A stretch of 64,000 nucleotides of DNA from Fasciola hepatica (taxonomy: Eukaryota > Platyhelminthes > Trematoda > Plagiorchiida > Fasciolidae). Position numbers and translations under genes: made by a program. The DNA is taken from contig CANUEZ040000163.1 in assembly GCA_948099385.1 (NCBI GenBank), forward strand, positions 7,940,001-8,004,000, read 5' to 3'. Of this stretch, positions 1-11,672 are shown one piece after another. Positions within the stretch are counted from its first letter, which is position 1. Each line of letters begins with the position of its first letter. The notes under the pieces are model-generated. The model was given only the letters and a program-made list of their open reading frames with translations, was not told where the DNA came from and made no database searches.

Positions 1-1030
1 CGTTGCCTGACTTGAAAGTGCCCCTTCAAAACCTATTTTTGCAGTACCGAATTCTGGCTCACGCCAGAAAGAATAATTTCTCCACAGAAATGCGTAATTC
101 AAAATTGTATTCCTTCGACTTTTTCCAAACCGTTTCCACTGTTTGCAAGTTTACATTATAAGGCACAAGTGTATGCCTTACGACACGCTGATCATCGATT
201 CGACTCGTCCACATAAAATAATCATTTTTCGTAACTGTTTTAGTTCGCATACGGTCTGCCGTTCGTTCGACTTCAAAACTTCGTGATCATAACTTGGAGA
301 GAGTGTCTAACACATTGGATAGCAGCTTCACTGTGAACAGTTGAATATGTATTATTATGTGGGTCCTGTTTACGTATTTAATTTCGTTAATAATCGGCCT
401 TTTATTATGGACTTATTTGGCACAAATGGGTTTCCGTTATTGCATTGATTTACTCTCTACAGCTAGCATTGATTTTTAAAACATGCATGGATGTCTCCAT
501 CCGGACGTTCTACCAATCTGAACTTTGTCTCAGTTCTGTAGGAACAAGACATACAACACGGAAATACGGTAATTTTGCGGGCTTCTAAAACATGTGTGAA
601 AAATGATAGCTGATTTTTAGTGTTGTACGGTCTACGATCATCATCGGCAGTGAACAGGATCTGTATACAACCAGGCTTCTTTCGATAAGTGTGATAACTT
701 TCAATCAGTTCAAATGAAAAAGTATACAAAAATGGATACTTTAGAGAGTGGTCATCTTTCATAAATACTAAGTAGAGCTAACTTAGAAAAATCTTGCAGT
801 TACACTGAAAATAATTCCATACGGAATGCTTCGCGAGCCACAGGGTGCACAGGAACCCCCGGGTCAAATGTGAGCAGCATTTATATACCACACTGGTCAT
901 TGTCGAGCATAACAAATAGTCTTACAGAAAAACCACTTCGGTCTCATCTTCCTTTCCACGATTTGATCAGGTAAAACGGCTTTCCAAAATAAAGTGCAAT
1001 AAAGTCATTCGGGCAACATTTGGAACTATA
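1..1030. other. Gene-poor flank, one unrecognised ORF
   Basis: I see no recognisable gene here. The longest open frame is 99 codons on the minus strand (463-762), starting MKDDHSLKYPF. It contains several cysteines (CCMSC) but no motif I can assign. Chance or a decayed element is the likeliest explanation. The stretch ends where the 5' LTR of the Ty3/gypsy element begins. Confidence 0.4.
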
Positions 1031-1086
1031 TGATCTGACATTATCCATCCTTGTTGTACTGTCCAAGCTCAGCTGCTTTGTACACG

Positions 1087-1216
1087 GAACGATTTGTAGT
1101 CAGTTGACTCGACTGACCCACGTACACGCCCATACGGTCCTTCGGTAAACACGTGTCATCATTCACTTTTCTGATGAACGCCTTTGGAGTCACACCACAT
1201 TTAGTTTTTTAATACA
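1087..1216 (+). repeat. 5' LTR of the gypsy element
   Basis: This stretch aligns with 4719-4846. Matching blocks include CGATTTGTAGT/CGATTCGTAGT, CCCATACGGTCCTTCG/CCCATGTGGTTCCTTCG, TTTGGAGTCACACCACAT/TCTGGAGTCACATCGCAT and the AATACAA end. Weaker similarity extends upstream to about 1030, so the LTR may start earlier. By eye the two LTRs differ at roughly a quarter of positions, which indicates an old insertion. Confidence 0.7.
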
Positions 1217-1231
1217 AATTGGTGAGCTTGC
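1217..1231 (+). other. Remnant of a tRNA primer-binding site
   Basis: Immediately after the 5' LTR the sequence reads TTGGTGAGCTTGCG. Elements of the CsRn1 group are primed by tRNA-Trp, whose complement begins TGGTGACCCCGACG. The first six bases match, and part of the rest does. The position is right for a primer-binding site; the tRNA identity is an inference. Confidence 0.4.
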
Positions 1232-1339
1232 GTTTCTGCTTTGTGGGTACTGTGATTTCCACTCATCATGCACATACTATACCATTACACACTGTGCACT
1301 ATTCTCATTCGACACGGATTCTAGTGCTATCAAAATCAA

Positions 1340-2055
1340 CGACAACGACCTCGAAGTTTGTGACTGTGAAACTACCTTCCTTCTGTGTTTTAAATCTGCG
1401 ACTGGACTTCACATAAGTGGAGGTGGCCTTTTACATCGTGATGCATCCATAAGATATGGAGGGCCTTTCTTCCGAAGTTGCAGATGAGGCGTGTTGACAT
1501 ATATATGAACCTTTACCAAACGAGCCCCACGAAGAAATCAAGAGGGGAATTATCCATTGGACAGGATTGTCTGATTGACATCACACTGAAATATTTTTCA
1601 CAAACGTTCCCCCTATAATCACATGCCTTCTCAACTTCGGCGACGCACGAAGCATTTATTGAGATCAAAAATAATGAATGACTTTTTAAGGATATGTGTA
1701 TTTGAGACACCTTCCTAAGTGGACCGAAGAAATTCTCGAGTCACTCAACCCATATATTTTGATCGAGGAACAAGGATTCACAGCTGACGTGATATTTAAG
1801 GCGTACTCCACAAACAAGCAGGTCGTTACGAGGTTTCAAATAGTGGATCTTCATTGTATCTCGGAACTTGAACAACAAATTGGTAATCCAATCTTTCATA
1901 TCAATACTGTCCTCCAGCATACTAATAGGCCAGGTTCCGTTTTGAGCTCACAATCACGTAGCAATCAAACTTCCCGTAGTTTCGGTTATCCTAATATTGG
2001 TACAACCGAAATATCTGGAAGAACACTATTCGTTATCAATCACCATGTGCTTTAA
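1340..2055 (+). pseudogene. Gag relic of the gypsy element
   Basis: The segment begins near 1355 with a frame reading TVKLPSF, followed by an acidic/hydrophobic stretch that resembles the start of gag in CsRn1-type elements. A stop interrupts it at about 1414. The second half is an open frame at 1696-2055 (119 codons) reading YLRHLPKWTEEIL and later TADVIFKAY, which matches the capsid region pattern LxxRLPxxVxxIL...LAD. No CCHC zinc knuckle can be seen. Gag would form the particle that packages the element RNA. This copy is split by stops and frameshifts. Confidence 0.6.
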
Positions 2056-2109
2056 AATAAAAGCTTCGGGAAACGAGACAGCCAGCCAGTAAAGGAAACG
2101 GCTTTTTAT

Positions 2110-2470
2110 CAGTCTACTGAAATGCGGTTTCCCGTTAATACAACGGGTGAGATCGATGTCGTCCACATTCAACCTGATCAACACAATCTGAGACCTATCA
2201 TTCTAACTTTGGACGCAGCCAACAGATCCCCGGTAAGGACGGACGGTCAAAAACTACTGACATTTGACCTGGGTTAAGTCCAACAGTTTATTGGAATTTT
2301 CACGGCTGCCTACGGTAATTGCCCTACTCCCCAATTCGGTTTCTTTTCCACCTTTTTGCTTGTGGCTAACATGACACGCAGCTTCCTGTTGGACGCCAGC
2401 ATGTTCGATACAATTCGCGGCGCAAGTACCTCAAATAACTCACTTGAAATGCCTCCCATGATAGTACGCT
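2110..2470 (+). pseudogene. Aspartic protease relic of the gypsy element
   Basis: A frame around 2130-2280 reads NTTGEIDVVHIQP followed by DAANRSPVRTDGQK. The pattern corresponds to the retroelement protease start DTGAEVSV followed by a loop with NGTPIxTYGQ. The catalytic Asp position now reads Asn (NTTGE), and a stop follows LTFDLG at about 2276. The enzyme would cleave the Gag-Pol polyprotein. It lies between gag and RT, the usual place. Confidence 0.5.
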
Positions 2471-2544
2471 CTCTACTTCTCTCCCTCTAGGACTTTTTCC
2501 AGGCCGTTATTCAAACGCAAACATACCCCTCGCTAGCGTCACTT

Positions 2545-3060
2545 AGCTTTCAACATCACGTTGTCAACGAAGGTCCGCCAGTAGCTACGCGTCCCAGCCG
2601 CTTATCACCCTAGCGATTATCTTTAATAAGGCAGAATTCTGACATTTGATAAGCATGAAGATAATTCGCTTACCACTGAGTGCTTGCATCTTCCAGGATT
2701 CACATGGTTACCAAGCACAACGATGACTGGCAACCGTGTGGTGATTACCGTGGCCTCAACAACGCCATAATACCTGACCGTCACGCAATGCCACACATTC
2801 ACAACTTTTTATGGAAAAAGCTTTTCCTTCAAACCTGATTTTGTAAAATCGTATCTTCATATTCCCGTTGAGTTTGAATTAGTTCCGACGACCGCTATCA
2901 CGACACTTTTTGGGTTGTATGAACTATTGCGTCTACATTCCGGCTTGCGCAACGCCACTCAAACATTTCAGCCACTCGTGGATCATGTTCTAGATGGGCT
3001 AGATCTGGCTTTCGTTTATATTGACGACATCCTCGTTGCTAGTATGGATAAAAATTAGCA
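2545..3060 (+). pseudogene. Ty3/gypsy reverse transcriptase relic
   Basis: Fragments appear in order. HHVVNEGPPVATRP is near 2552. VTKHNDDWQPCGDYRGLNN, the nucleotide-binding fingers of Ty3/gypsy RT, is near 2705. FQPLVDHVLDGLDLAFVYIDD ends at 3028. The YIDD box (3017-3028) keeps both catalytic aspartates, unlike the other reverse transcriptases in this window. Frameshifts near 2610-2690 and 2810, and a stop at 3056, disable it. The same opening words appear in the second gypsy copy at about 37,300. Confidence 0.8.
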
Positions 3061-3329
3061 GCTCGACCCTTTGCGCCGGGTACTCCAACGACACTTAAAT
3101 TGTGACAACTCGGTCAAAACCTCATAATGTATGTTCAGTGCCAGATCCGTTGGTATTTTGGCCATTATGCTGGTTGTGAAGACGTGCGCTATAAATAAAA
3201 GTGAATGCTATCTGTGACTGAACAGAACAGCAATCGTTTGAAGTCCCTGTTGTTTCCTAGGCCATAACAACTACTTTTGTCGACTCATACGAAACTGTTC
3301 GGAGATCTCGCAACAACTTACTGAAGTTG

Positions 3330-4564
3330 TGAAGAAATTGCTGTTCACTTCCTGGATGACTCACAGGGACAAATCGGCATTTCAAGAATCCAAGCAAACG
3401 TTATTCAGAGTCCTCAAGCCCATAAACTCAAACACTGATGACGACGCTGTTCTCATATTACGGACAAACGACTCCGAATGGCCAAGAACTACAGAGATAA
3501 CCCTTATACTACTCCCTGATTATGAACGACATCCCCGTTCTTGACGGAAATGGTAAAATTGTTTGCGATGTCTCTAGTGGCGAGGCTCGCTTGTTTGTTC
3601 CATGTTCACTCCATCGATTGAAGTTGAAGCGTCTACATTCCACTTCCCACCCTGGAATCCGTTCCTACATCAGACTTGTTTCCTATCCTAATATTTGGCC
3701 GAATGTGAATAGAGACGTTCGATTTTGGTCTAGAGCTTGCACTCCCTGAGAACGGAGCAAGATTCACCTGCATGTATTATCCTGCCCTGTCCACATACCC
3801 TGCAGACGATGCACGTTTCCCTCGCGTGCACTTGGATGTCGTTGGTTCATTGCCGTCGGCCGATGATAACGTTTGGTCTTCTCTTGTGTAGATCGCTTTT
3901 CTGGTTTGGTCCATGGCGGTCCCAACAGCCGATACCTCCAGTGAAGCAATTTCTATGTTCGGTATTCTATCTACAATCAACACGGATAAAGGTGCACGGT
4001 TTGAACCAAAATTTATCCGTGATTTCACTTCTGTTCTTGGATGTCAAAATGTTCACTCAAATGCATATCACTCCTTAGCCAGTTGACCAGTCGAGCGCTT
4101 TCATAGACAACTAATGGCTTCCCTCAAGTGAACCTCATTCAATGAAGTGGACTGTTGTACATGAAATCAGTCCGTTCTTTCTCAACCCGGTCATCCATTT
4201 GCTCCACTTGCATTCCAGAATTCAATTAAATACTCTCATGGTTTTCTTTGTTGTTACACTGTTTAAACACCGTTGCACACAAAATACGCAATCCTGTTTC
4301 ATGTTAATTCCTATAGTGATAACTTTTCCTAATGATAACAATGGTTGTCCAAATAACGTCAGTATCGATTGTTTTAAATTAGCATACCTTGATTCAGACA
4401 ACATGGCTTCAATTCTCTCCATGAAAACTACTTTTGTTTCCAATGCAGCCAATTCTCATGTTTCTAATGATCTGAGCACTCTCCAGGAGAATGACACTTT
4501 CCTTCCTCTCACAACCCGTTCTGGTCGCAAGATTCCTAAGCCTGTCCATTTCCAATTCCAGTAG
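3330..4564 (+). pseudogene. Integrase region relic with C-terminal tail
   Basis: From about 3520 the frame reads VCDVSSGEARLFVPCSLHR, then SHPGIRSYIRLVSYPNIWP and RACTPC. This is the HHCC zinc-binding part of a retroelement integrase. The catalytic core follows in pieces (HLDVVGSLPSADDNV, INTDKGARFEPK, PVERFHRQLMASLK) in changing frames up to about 4130. The last open frame (4142-4564) ends TTRSGRKIPKPVHFQFQ, which is typical of the end of Pol just before the 3' LTR. The RNase H part at 3060-3510 is only faintly readable. Stops and frameshifts make it non-functional. Confidence 0.7.
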
Positions 4565-4718
4565 TCTTTTTCCAGGAGCATCTACGCACGTTTGATCGGT
4601 CTTACGGGACGAAGTACTGCTGAGTCTGTATTGATTTTACCGCTCTTCGTGGCCGCCTCGGTCCGGAGGTTCTACCAATTTGACTTCTGTCATATCCCTG
4701 CTCGTTTTCTTCGTACAC

Positions 4719-4846
4719 GTAGCGATTCGTAGTTGGTGGAATCTACTGACGCACCTACACTCCCATGTGGTTCCTTCGTGTATGCTTAGTCGTTCACGTT
4801 TCTAATAAACACTTCTGGAGTCACATCGCATCTACCTTTTGAATAC
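4719..4846 (+). repeat. 3' LTR of the gypsy element
   Basis: This is the partner of 1087-1216. It starts near GTAGCGATTCGTAGTTGG and ends near TGAATACAACTCCA. It contains TCTAATAAACACTTC, which includes an AATAAA poly(A) signal. The 5' LTR has the altered form TCTGATGAACGCC at that place. Confidence 0.7.
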
Positions 4847-4849
4847 AAC

Positions 4850-6109
4850 TCCAATTTTCCTACAACGACGTTGAAGAAAACTGGATAGAACCTGTCGATG
4901 GACCGACAGTGAGCTCATTAAATGAAATTAAATTTGTCTCAGGTTTTTAACTTTTTATAATGTTAGTTAGCCTTGTCGAATCAGTGGCCCCTATTGTAAA
5001 TGTCCCCCAGACTCGAGCGAATCCTTTGGGCAACTTATGTTTATGGACCTGTATGCCTCTGTGAACTTCATTCAGATCGCCCCTGTCAAAACCCTGTTAG
5101 GTGGTAGGTGTTAGACATGGTTTTTGTGATCTGTTCTTCCAGTGTTTGCGCTATAGTTGACATGTTACCGCGAAATGTAATTTTTATGTGAAGGACTCAG
5201 CAAGTTGATGCATGCCCTGTGAATTATGTATTCCTAAACTGAGAATAAAAACTGTCTTGGTCAGTTGATATCATCGTTTTAGACTGGGTGTTTTAGCAGC
5301 TTCGCGATATGTAAACTCCCCGAGCCAGGAACACGAAACGCATCACAAGTACTCAATACTTTGTGAGAGTTCTGGCAGACTGGTCAGTGATTGATCAAGT
5401 TCAGCGGTCAGACAGCATGCTTTGGTGGGTCTCCAACCATTTGGCATGCAAACAGTATGTCATCGCTTGTCCAGAATGAAGGCCAATATTGAGATCAGTG
5501 AAACCGTGTGATGGACCAATCAATGACCATCAGGCGTCTGAAAAGACCGGAGCCAAATTAGTCAAGTGGTGGCCAACTATACTAGACATCCACAAGAGCT
5601 GCTCGTCAGTAGACACAACCAACATTTTGTTTATGGCCACTGTATCCCTCATATGATTGATCTGCTTTGCAAGAGGCAGAAGAATCGTCTTAGTAGAGCT
5701 CGTGGGACAGATCAAAACATGTCTCTAATAGAAAACCTCGCGGAACCTAAGAAATAAATGTTAGAACCCAAATCAATCACTTTCGAGCTTTTTTTCATTT
5801 ACTGGTTACTATCGCAACCAACTACGAAGCATGCGTGAGTGCCTGCGATTTTCCGTGTGAACAGAACAACCTACCAATTACACCTCTTTCCCCGAACATC
5901 TGACTGATAGAACACATTTCAACTCAAGTTACTTCGTTTTCGGAATAACGAAAAGACCAGACTGTCAACACGGCCGATATAAATCAAAAAACCCAATATT
6001 ACTTCACATTGACATCCCACAAAATAAGTTCGTTTTGGTGTATAATTAGATAAATGGGGCTCTTTTCATATAGGATCCGTTTCCTCTTTCGAAAAAGCCT
6101 TGTTTCACA

Positions 6110-6110
<1 letters not shown>
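4850..6110. other. No recognisable gene
   Basis: Only short open frames occur. Overlapping frames on both strands at 5530-5757 show no known motif. I see no structural repeat longer than a few tens of bases. Confidence 0.4.

Positions 6111-6186
<76 letters not shown>
6111..6186. repeat. (TA)38 microsatellite
   Basis: An uninterrupted TA dinucleotide run of about 76 bp. It creates a false Tyr-Ile repeat in a minus-strand frame. It is separate from the TA tracts tied to the PLE copies at 11.67 and 56.85 kb. Confidence 0.98.
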
Positions 6187-6187
<1 letters not shown>

Positions 6188-7000
6188 GTCATAAGTTCAT
6201 GGCAGAGCAATACGGAAATCGATTTGATTAATAAAACTGATTTCATTCAAAGTCTTGTCTTACGTTCTCTACCACGAACACCAATTTTACTCCATCGCTA
6301 CATGAATGCAGTGGAGTACCGAAGACATGATTGGTTGGTTCAATTAGTAAATAGTTATTCACTGTGCACTCTGTTTCAAAGGCACAATCCTTTTCGTGGC
6401 TAATTTCGGTAAACAAAGCAACGTGAATTATCGATTTCATCAATCAGCTTAGAAGTACAAGGACACTGCAGAGTGTGTAAACCACAACAACTAGCTGGTT
6501 TAAGTCTGACAGACGTTCAATGAAAGGTCATTTAAGTGAGGGACGTATTGGAGTAGGGTTTCTGAAAAAACACCTATCAAAAGATGCTCACTATAGGCCA
6601 GCATATCATTTTTCACACCGGCAAATCGATCACAAATGGGGCTCAAGTCGTGAGTACTGGGCAATGCTATACAGTGTTCCATGAAGTCCAGGCTCCTTTC
6701 GCCATTATTTGTCCGCCATTCAATACAGTTCACGAACTACACGATAAATGTCAAGGTTCATACGCCACCGATTTGTAAAATACAAGAAAAATTGTGTATA
6801 ATCTACATGATTTTCCGTTATTACTGAGTGAAAGTGACCACCATTAGGACTTCTGTTATCTATAAGTGTAGACTGATTCTATCAAAATATTGTGATATGA
6901 ACATAGAAGACACCCGTAATCTCTGTATCTGATACTTTCGGCTATTAACCTATATACAATTCTACTGAAAGAGCTTGATTATTCATATATTATCCTATGA
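6187..7000. other. No recognisable gene
   Basis: Short frames only: 6243-6443 and 6500-6733 on minus, 6584-6778 on plus. They overlap one another and carry no motif. Confidence 0.35.
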
Positions 7001-7046
7001 CAGTAGTCGCATGCAGTACCGAATTGCGGAATGAAGGAGTGAAATA

Positions 7047-7212
7047 TCCTTTTAAAGGAATGATCCGGCCGCCTTCCTTAAAGCCTTTCCGGATTCTCCC
7101 TTCTTTTTTGTTTCGTTATTCCAAGCCACGTTAAAGCCTTTCTAGGATACTTCCGTTTGGGTCAGTCTACTTCGCGTCTCAACCACCTAATAGACGCACA
7201 GTCAATAAACGC
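7047..7212 (+). repeat. First direct repeat (LTR candidate)
   Basis: Aligns with 8054-8228 in the same orientation. Its 3' part carries TAGACGCACAGTCAATAAACG. The following bases TGGTTGTGGGGAACTCG begin with TGG as primer-binding sites often do, but I cannot assign a tRNA. Confidence 0.55.
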
Positions 7213-7446
7213 TGGTTGTGGGGAACTCGCTTCTATAATTGATGAACATTAGTAAATAAAGGCAAATGGACGTACAACTGAACATCTCCAAACGTACGGT
7301 GAAAACTGTCAGTGCGACTCGTGTCAAACAGTACGACCGAATGTCGAGTAGTCCCGGTTGAGGGAATCGACCCGTAACACGTTGGGAACTGATTGGGTGT
7401 GTCAGGTATATGCGTGCTGTGGTATGGTCATAGGGCCAACGGTCTA

Positions 7447-7472
7447 GTGTGTGTGTGTGTGTGTGTGTGTGT
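7447..7472. repeat. (GT)13 microsatellite
   Basis: A short GT run inside the interior of the 7.0-8.2 kb repeat pair. It gives a Thr-His repeat in a minus-strand open frame (7202-7624) that is otherwise unremarkable. Confidence 0.95.
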
Positions 7473-8053
7473 TCCTTTTCTAGTGGTCTCGTGTGGACAG
7501 TGATCACTAGCGCGAGTTCAAGTGTGGTACTCTGGGTCATCGTGATATGGGGGAAACCGTGATGAATAAACGTCAGTCCGTGTGTCTCATACAGAGAACT
7601 GTCATGAGTGTGTGTGCATGTCACCGAATGACTCCATACCGAGACAACAAACGTGTGGTCACATGAGCGGGCTTGTGGCAGCGATCACGGAGCAGAAATC
7701 GATAGTCGTGCGGTGCGCTTGATGGCGTGTGAGGAAAACACATGATGGGAGCAGTGCCGTCCGTGAATGTGCGCGAGTGTATGAACCGGTAAAAAATGAT
7801 CCAGCGACGTCTGTACGTGTAAAGCTGTTGCGTCCGTTACGAATTGTGGCTGAGCCATGTGGAGAAGCTGGACTGGGGAAGTTGTTCTATTCGCATTGTT
7901 GATGGCAGATAACTACGGAACGTACAATCCTTATAACACAATATGAGCAGTGGAGCTAGAAATCATGTTCTTCAAGTTCGGAAGAATGAAAATTGCTCCT
8001 CATTCGTGTATGACTCTCGAGTGCTGCAATGGGACAGCGACATGGTCATTGTA

Positions 8054-8228
8054 GAAGGGATTCGACCGCTATTATAAAGCCCTTTCGATTCTCTCCCACT
8101 TCGTTTTTTGTGATCTTAGCCGCTTCCTAACCTTTCTGGGGTTCTTTCGCGCGAGTCAGTTTAACTTCGTGTCCCGTCCGTCTAGTAGATGCACTGTAAA
8201 TAGATGAGAGTGTTATTAAACACGGCTA
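8054..8228 (+). repeat. Second direct repeat (LTR candidate)
   Basis: Partner of 7047-7212, about 1.0 kb downstream. Identity by eye is about 65-70 %, so the pair is old. Confidence 0.55.
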
Positions 8229-8234
8229 ACTGAA

Positions 8235-10995
8235 ATTCTCCAAGCATACCGACAGCAATGGTTCTGGACACTCACGAGGAAAATACGTGGTATAGAAAAT
8301 GTGTGATTTAGACAAAAAGCACTCCCGATCAACTGGGCAATAAACACATAGGTTTGAAAGGGGAGAGCGGAAAAGATATAGGAAACACTTATAAACTATC
8401 TGTGAGCGCAAGAAGCCCACTGTCTAAAGTGTACCAAACTTGACCGGTCAGAAAGAGCTGAGCACTTCAGTAAGAATCCGGACGCAGCAGATTACAGGAA
8501 TTTACGAAACAGCGTTTGCCTACTGTCCATGGGAAGTAGTGTAAACTCCGGAATAATACTTGGAACGTACAGCGTAGGTGGCCCATACGGGGCCCAACCC
8601 GCCTGATGACTTTGACTAAGACTATTGGAAACCTACTGCTAAATATATTGAATGATGAGGGCTAATAACCAACTTGAATGTCCCCTTTTGAAGTCCTGGT
8701 GAGATAAATCTTCATTTATATTGAACGAACTAAATAAAACGGATTTATTATTATTCTTGCTGAGCCTGTCTGTAATCCAATGCGCGTTTACTGGAATACC
8801 ATCTGCCTCGAAGTGAACCAGAGATAAATGTGAACATTTAATTAGCGAACTCTACTTGAAATTTGTTACCTTTCACTCTCAACCAAGTAAAAAATTCCAT
8901 CTCAGTAATAAATTTTGAAGACAGAGTGATTCACCTGCGGAGCTTGAAAACGATGATCAGTAGTGTGATACTGACTGAGGTAGCCAATCAACCTAGCCCG
9001 AAAGCGGATTTTGGATTTCGCTGGGTCGATGTTCCGGGTCGAGTTCCAGTTATTTAAAATTCATCTGAATCGATGATTTATTGAGTCGTTTCATTTCTTG
9101 TTTTCTTTTGATTCATATGCTGTCCAATACCGCCCCTTGCCAATAAAATACTAGTGAAAACGTACTTCAAATCAACGGGAACTGAATTTTTACTGTCTAA
9201 GTTTGTGCTTTAGGTCACGTTTTTGAAGGGAAGGAAGTTATACTTGTGTATGGTTCATCGTCAATTTACGTACATGAGCTAGTGATCATGCACATGATCG
9301 CATTAGGCGTAAGCTTATCGCCGTTTGTGAGTCGCGTCAGATGTACTGTAAAAGATATGACCGTAAATTATCACATTTGGCACCATGCGAGAAAAAACAT
9401 TGTATTTGAATCGAACGAAGACATGTTGATTCATGTTATCGCCGTAGCGACGGCTTGTTTTTCTCACGGATTTCGTTGCGCGCGTCCACATCTTGCATTC
9501 TCGATGACATAAACGGACACAATTTGTATTTTTGTTTGCACGACTAAGCTATCCGAAGTGCGTTCGAATTGTTATAACTTTCTATGATGAGACAGGGGGC
9601 TTACAAAAATGTGACTGCCATTGTGATATTCTCGAAGAACCTCATTCCGATGACTTGTGTGTCACAAAACATGTTTCCTTGTATTTATTCATGGTCAAAC
9701 TCACAGTGGACTTGCAGCACGATTTAACGTGAAGAATAAGTAATCCGTCAGATCAGCTATTCTTACATGAGAAGTAACTGATTGCTCTGTAAAACTAAAA
9801 TTTTACTTTTTCTGTAGATTCCTTTGTCAGCAAATTAGGAAATTAAATTTTTATTGAAGCTTGCATGTTATCATGCTTGACTATAGTTCATATACATCGA
9901 TGTATTCAGACTTGACCATCCAGACTGATAACAGTCCTGATCAAGATTATCATTCTCATCCACAAATTCGTTCATGTACCCACACATAATTGATAAGACA
10001 CTGTCATTTCCAGCTCTCTGTTCAAAAAGACATAACCACTGAGAATTGGATTCGAATTTAATTGCTTGAGGAAGAATAAAAGAAAGAGAATACGGATTTT
10101 GTACACGAAATCCATAGATCAACTATTCTTTCCACGATTTTCACCGGACCACTGAAAGAAGCATAAACCATTGTTAACCGATTGCTTTGAGTGCCATAAT
10201 ACCATTAATGTCAAGTGGCTGATAGTTTCACACTGTTTCATCTATTTATTTTTTATTACATAACAGTAGTACATCATTTCAGCGAGGTCGATAAAGCCAA
10301 CTAAAGACTACCATTGTGACGATACGGCTGGCAGCGGCGGTATGATTCAAACCCGGGAAAAGATAGTTTGAAACCCAATACGTTGACCACTTGATCAGCG
10401 CTGGTCAATCACAAACCATCAATCCTTGGATTATTAGATTCTATTTTTATTCATAGGCATCCAGTTGATAGGCCCCTCTAAATACATAAATAGGAACCGT
10501 AATAAACAACCAACCAGAAAGCATACAGTTCTGCCCATCGGACAGCAGTCACAAGAGATATGATTGAAACTGTTTGGTTCATTCCTTAGCATTTAGTCAC
10601 CCATTAGAGTGTCAGTAAAAGCCACTGACGGTTTTCGTGTAAATGGGTTTTTGGTACCTCAACCAAGTTACAACGGCTTTCCGAGTCAGACTGAAACTGT
10701 GAAGTCTGAAAGTTGAAAATAATAGAAGCCACAAATATCGCCCACATACCGGAATGGAACGACTTTACATATTTCCATATTGTATTGATACCTTCATAAA
10801 GGTTATTGCCTGTCAATAGTCGGGGATGCGAAGTATTTGATTACAGAACGAATGGATCCAGGAACAGCTTAATCTTTACCGTCTACATGTAGAGGTATAT
10901 CGAGAAAATGCTGTACAGCGGTGAACAGTTTCTCACAAAATTATCAATAGCGTACTGGTACAAGGAGAAGAAACGGCAATTGAAAACTCCATCTG
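8235..10995. other. No recognisable gene
   Basis: The open frames (plus 8863-9057, 9246-9512, 9532-9732; minus 9871-10122, 10604-10816) have no motif I recognise. Near 8960-9060 the plus strand reads GGGTCGAGTTCCAG, which resembles the internal B box of tRNA genes and may mark a tRNA-derived SINE fragment. The stretch ends at the left-arm boundary. Confidence 0.35.
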
Positions 10996-10999
10996 CGTG

Positions 11000-11670
11000 C
11001 AATATTTTCCACTGTATAGAAACTGTACATTCCATGTACATCTAAGGATTATTTCTTTTAGCTTGGTCATGGGAATGTCGAGTTTTATTTTATTATCGGT
11101 CAAGTATTGACAGATGAAATCTGCTGTCTCGATCAACGGACCGTTTGTGAATAGGGATTCCACATCTAGAGAAAGCATGGTCCGTCCAGATTGATCCTGA
11201 TGTCTTATGATCTTCACGAAAGAGAACGAATCTTTCACACCATACTTTGCTATTGACCTGCGCATAGGTTCAAGAAAGTCAGCAATCAAGTGAGCTTTGG
11301 CATGATAAGCTCAGATTCTCATGTTAATCACTGGTTTAAGGGGTATATTTGATTTGCGCCCTTTTGGTAATCCATAAATTGTAGGTGGTTGCGAGCCGCA
11401 AGGAACAAGTTTGTCGTACCGCATTTAGGAAATAACGTTTTCTGACTCAAGCTGATTCAAGATCCCTGTCAACTTGGTCTCGGCTTCTTGTGTTTTGTCT
11501 TTCTCATCCGGATGGTAGGTGAACTTGCTCTAATCAGATGAAATAGTCTTCATTTTTCTGTCATAGTTGCCTCTGTCTAGTACGACAGATTCCGCATCTG
11601 TATCCGGTTTTGCTAGTAATAAATCCTGATTATTCAATAGTTCTTGGATCGCTTTTCGATGTTTCTCTGT
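11000..11670 (-). pseudogene. PLE reverse transcriptase fragment (left arm)
   Basis: On the minus strand the piece reads from LLLAKPDTDAESVVLDRG (about 11,600), through SQPPTIYGLPK-like text, to the open frame 11,289-10,933 with IADFLEPMRRS and RTMLSLDVESLFTN. These correspond to the N-terminal and finger/palm regions of Penelope-like RT. The copy stops abruptly at 11,000, inside the palm, where the inverted-repeat homology ends. The right-arm copy continues to the full C-terminus. Frameshifts lie between 11,290 and 11,540. Confidence 0.75.

Positions 11671-11672
<2 letters not shown>

Larger units (their letters stand above)
1087..4846 (+). mobile_element. Degenerate CsRn1-like Ty3/gypsy LTR retrotransposon
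   Basis: The order is LTR, primer site, gag, protease, reverse transcriptase, RNase H region, integrase, C-terminal tail, LTR, all on the plus strand over about 3.76 kb. The two LTRs align over about 130 bp and share the blocks TGGAGTCACA and TGAATACAA/TAATACAAA near their 3' ends. Protein fragments carry Ty3/gypsy signatures: a YIDD catalytic box, an integrase HPGIRSYIRLV zinc-binding start, and TTRSGRKIPKPVHF before the stop. Stops and frameshifts break every domain, so it cannot move by itself. The CsRn1 assignment, a clade known from Clonorchis, rests on the gag and RT wording and on a primer site resembling tRNA-Trp. Another Ty3/gypsy clade is possible. Confidence 0.8.
7000..8230 (+). 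mobile_element. Possible short LTR (TRIM-like) element
   Basis: Two direct repeats of about 170 bp (7047-7212 and 8054-8228) flank about 840 bp with no retroelement protein. The repeats share AAAGCC(T)TTTC, GATTCTCCC, TTCGTT, CTTTCT, GTCAGT, ACTTCG(C/T)GTC and TAGTAGATGCAC/TAATAGACGCAC. The first ends in an AATAAA-containing block. These features suggest LTRs that have lost their coding interior. A short inward-facing unit like this is called TRIM when it is mobile. A simple tandem duplication with divergence is the alternative. Confidence 0.45.

Noticed and set aside
6046..6246. Minus frame with a Tyr-Ile repeat
   Set aside because: Produced entirely by the (TA)n tract.
7202..7624. 140-codon minus ORF with a His-Thr run
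   Set aside because: Spans the GT repeat and the edge of the direct repeat. No motif, biased by simple sequence.
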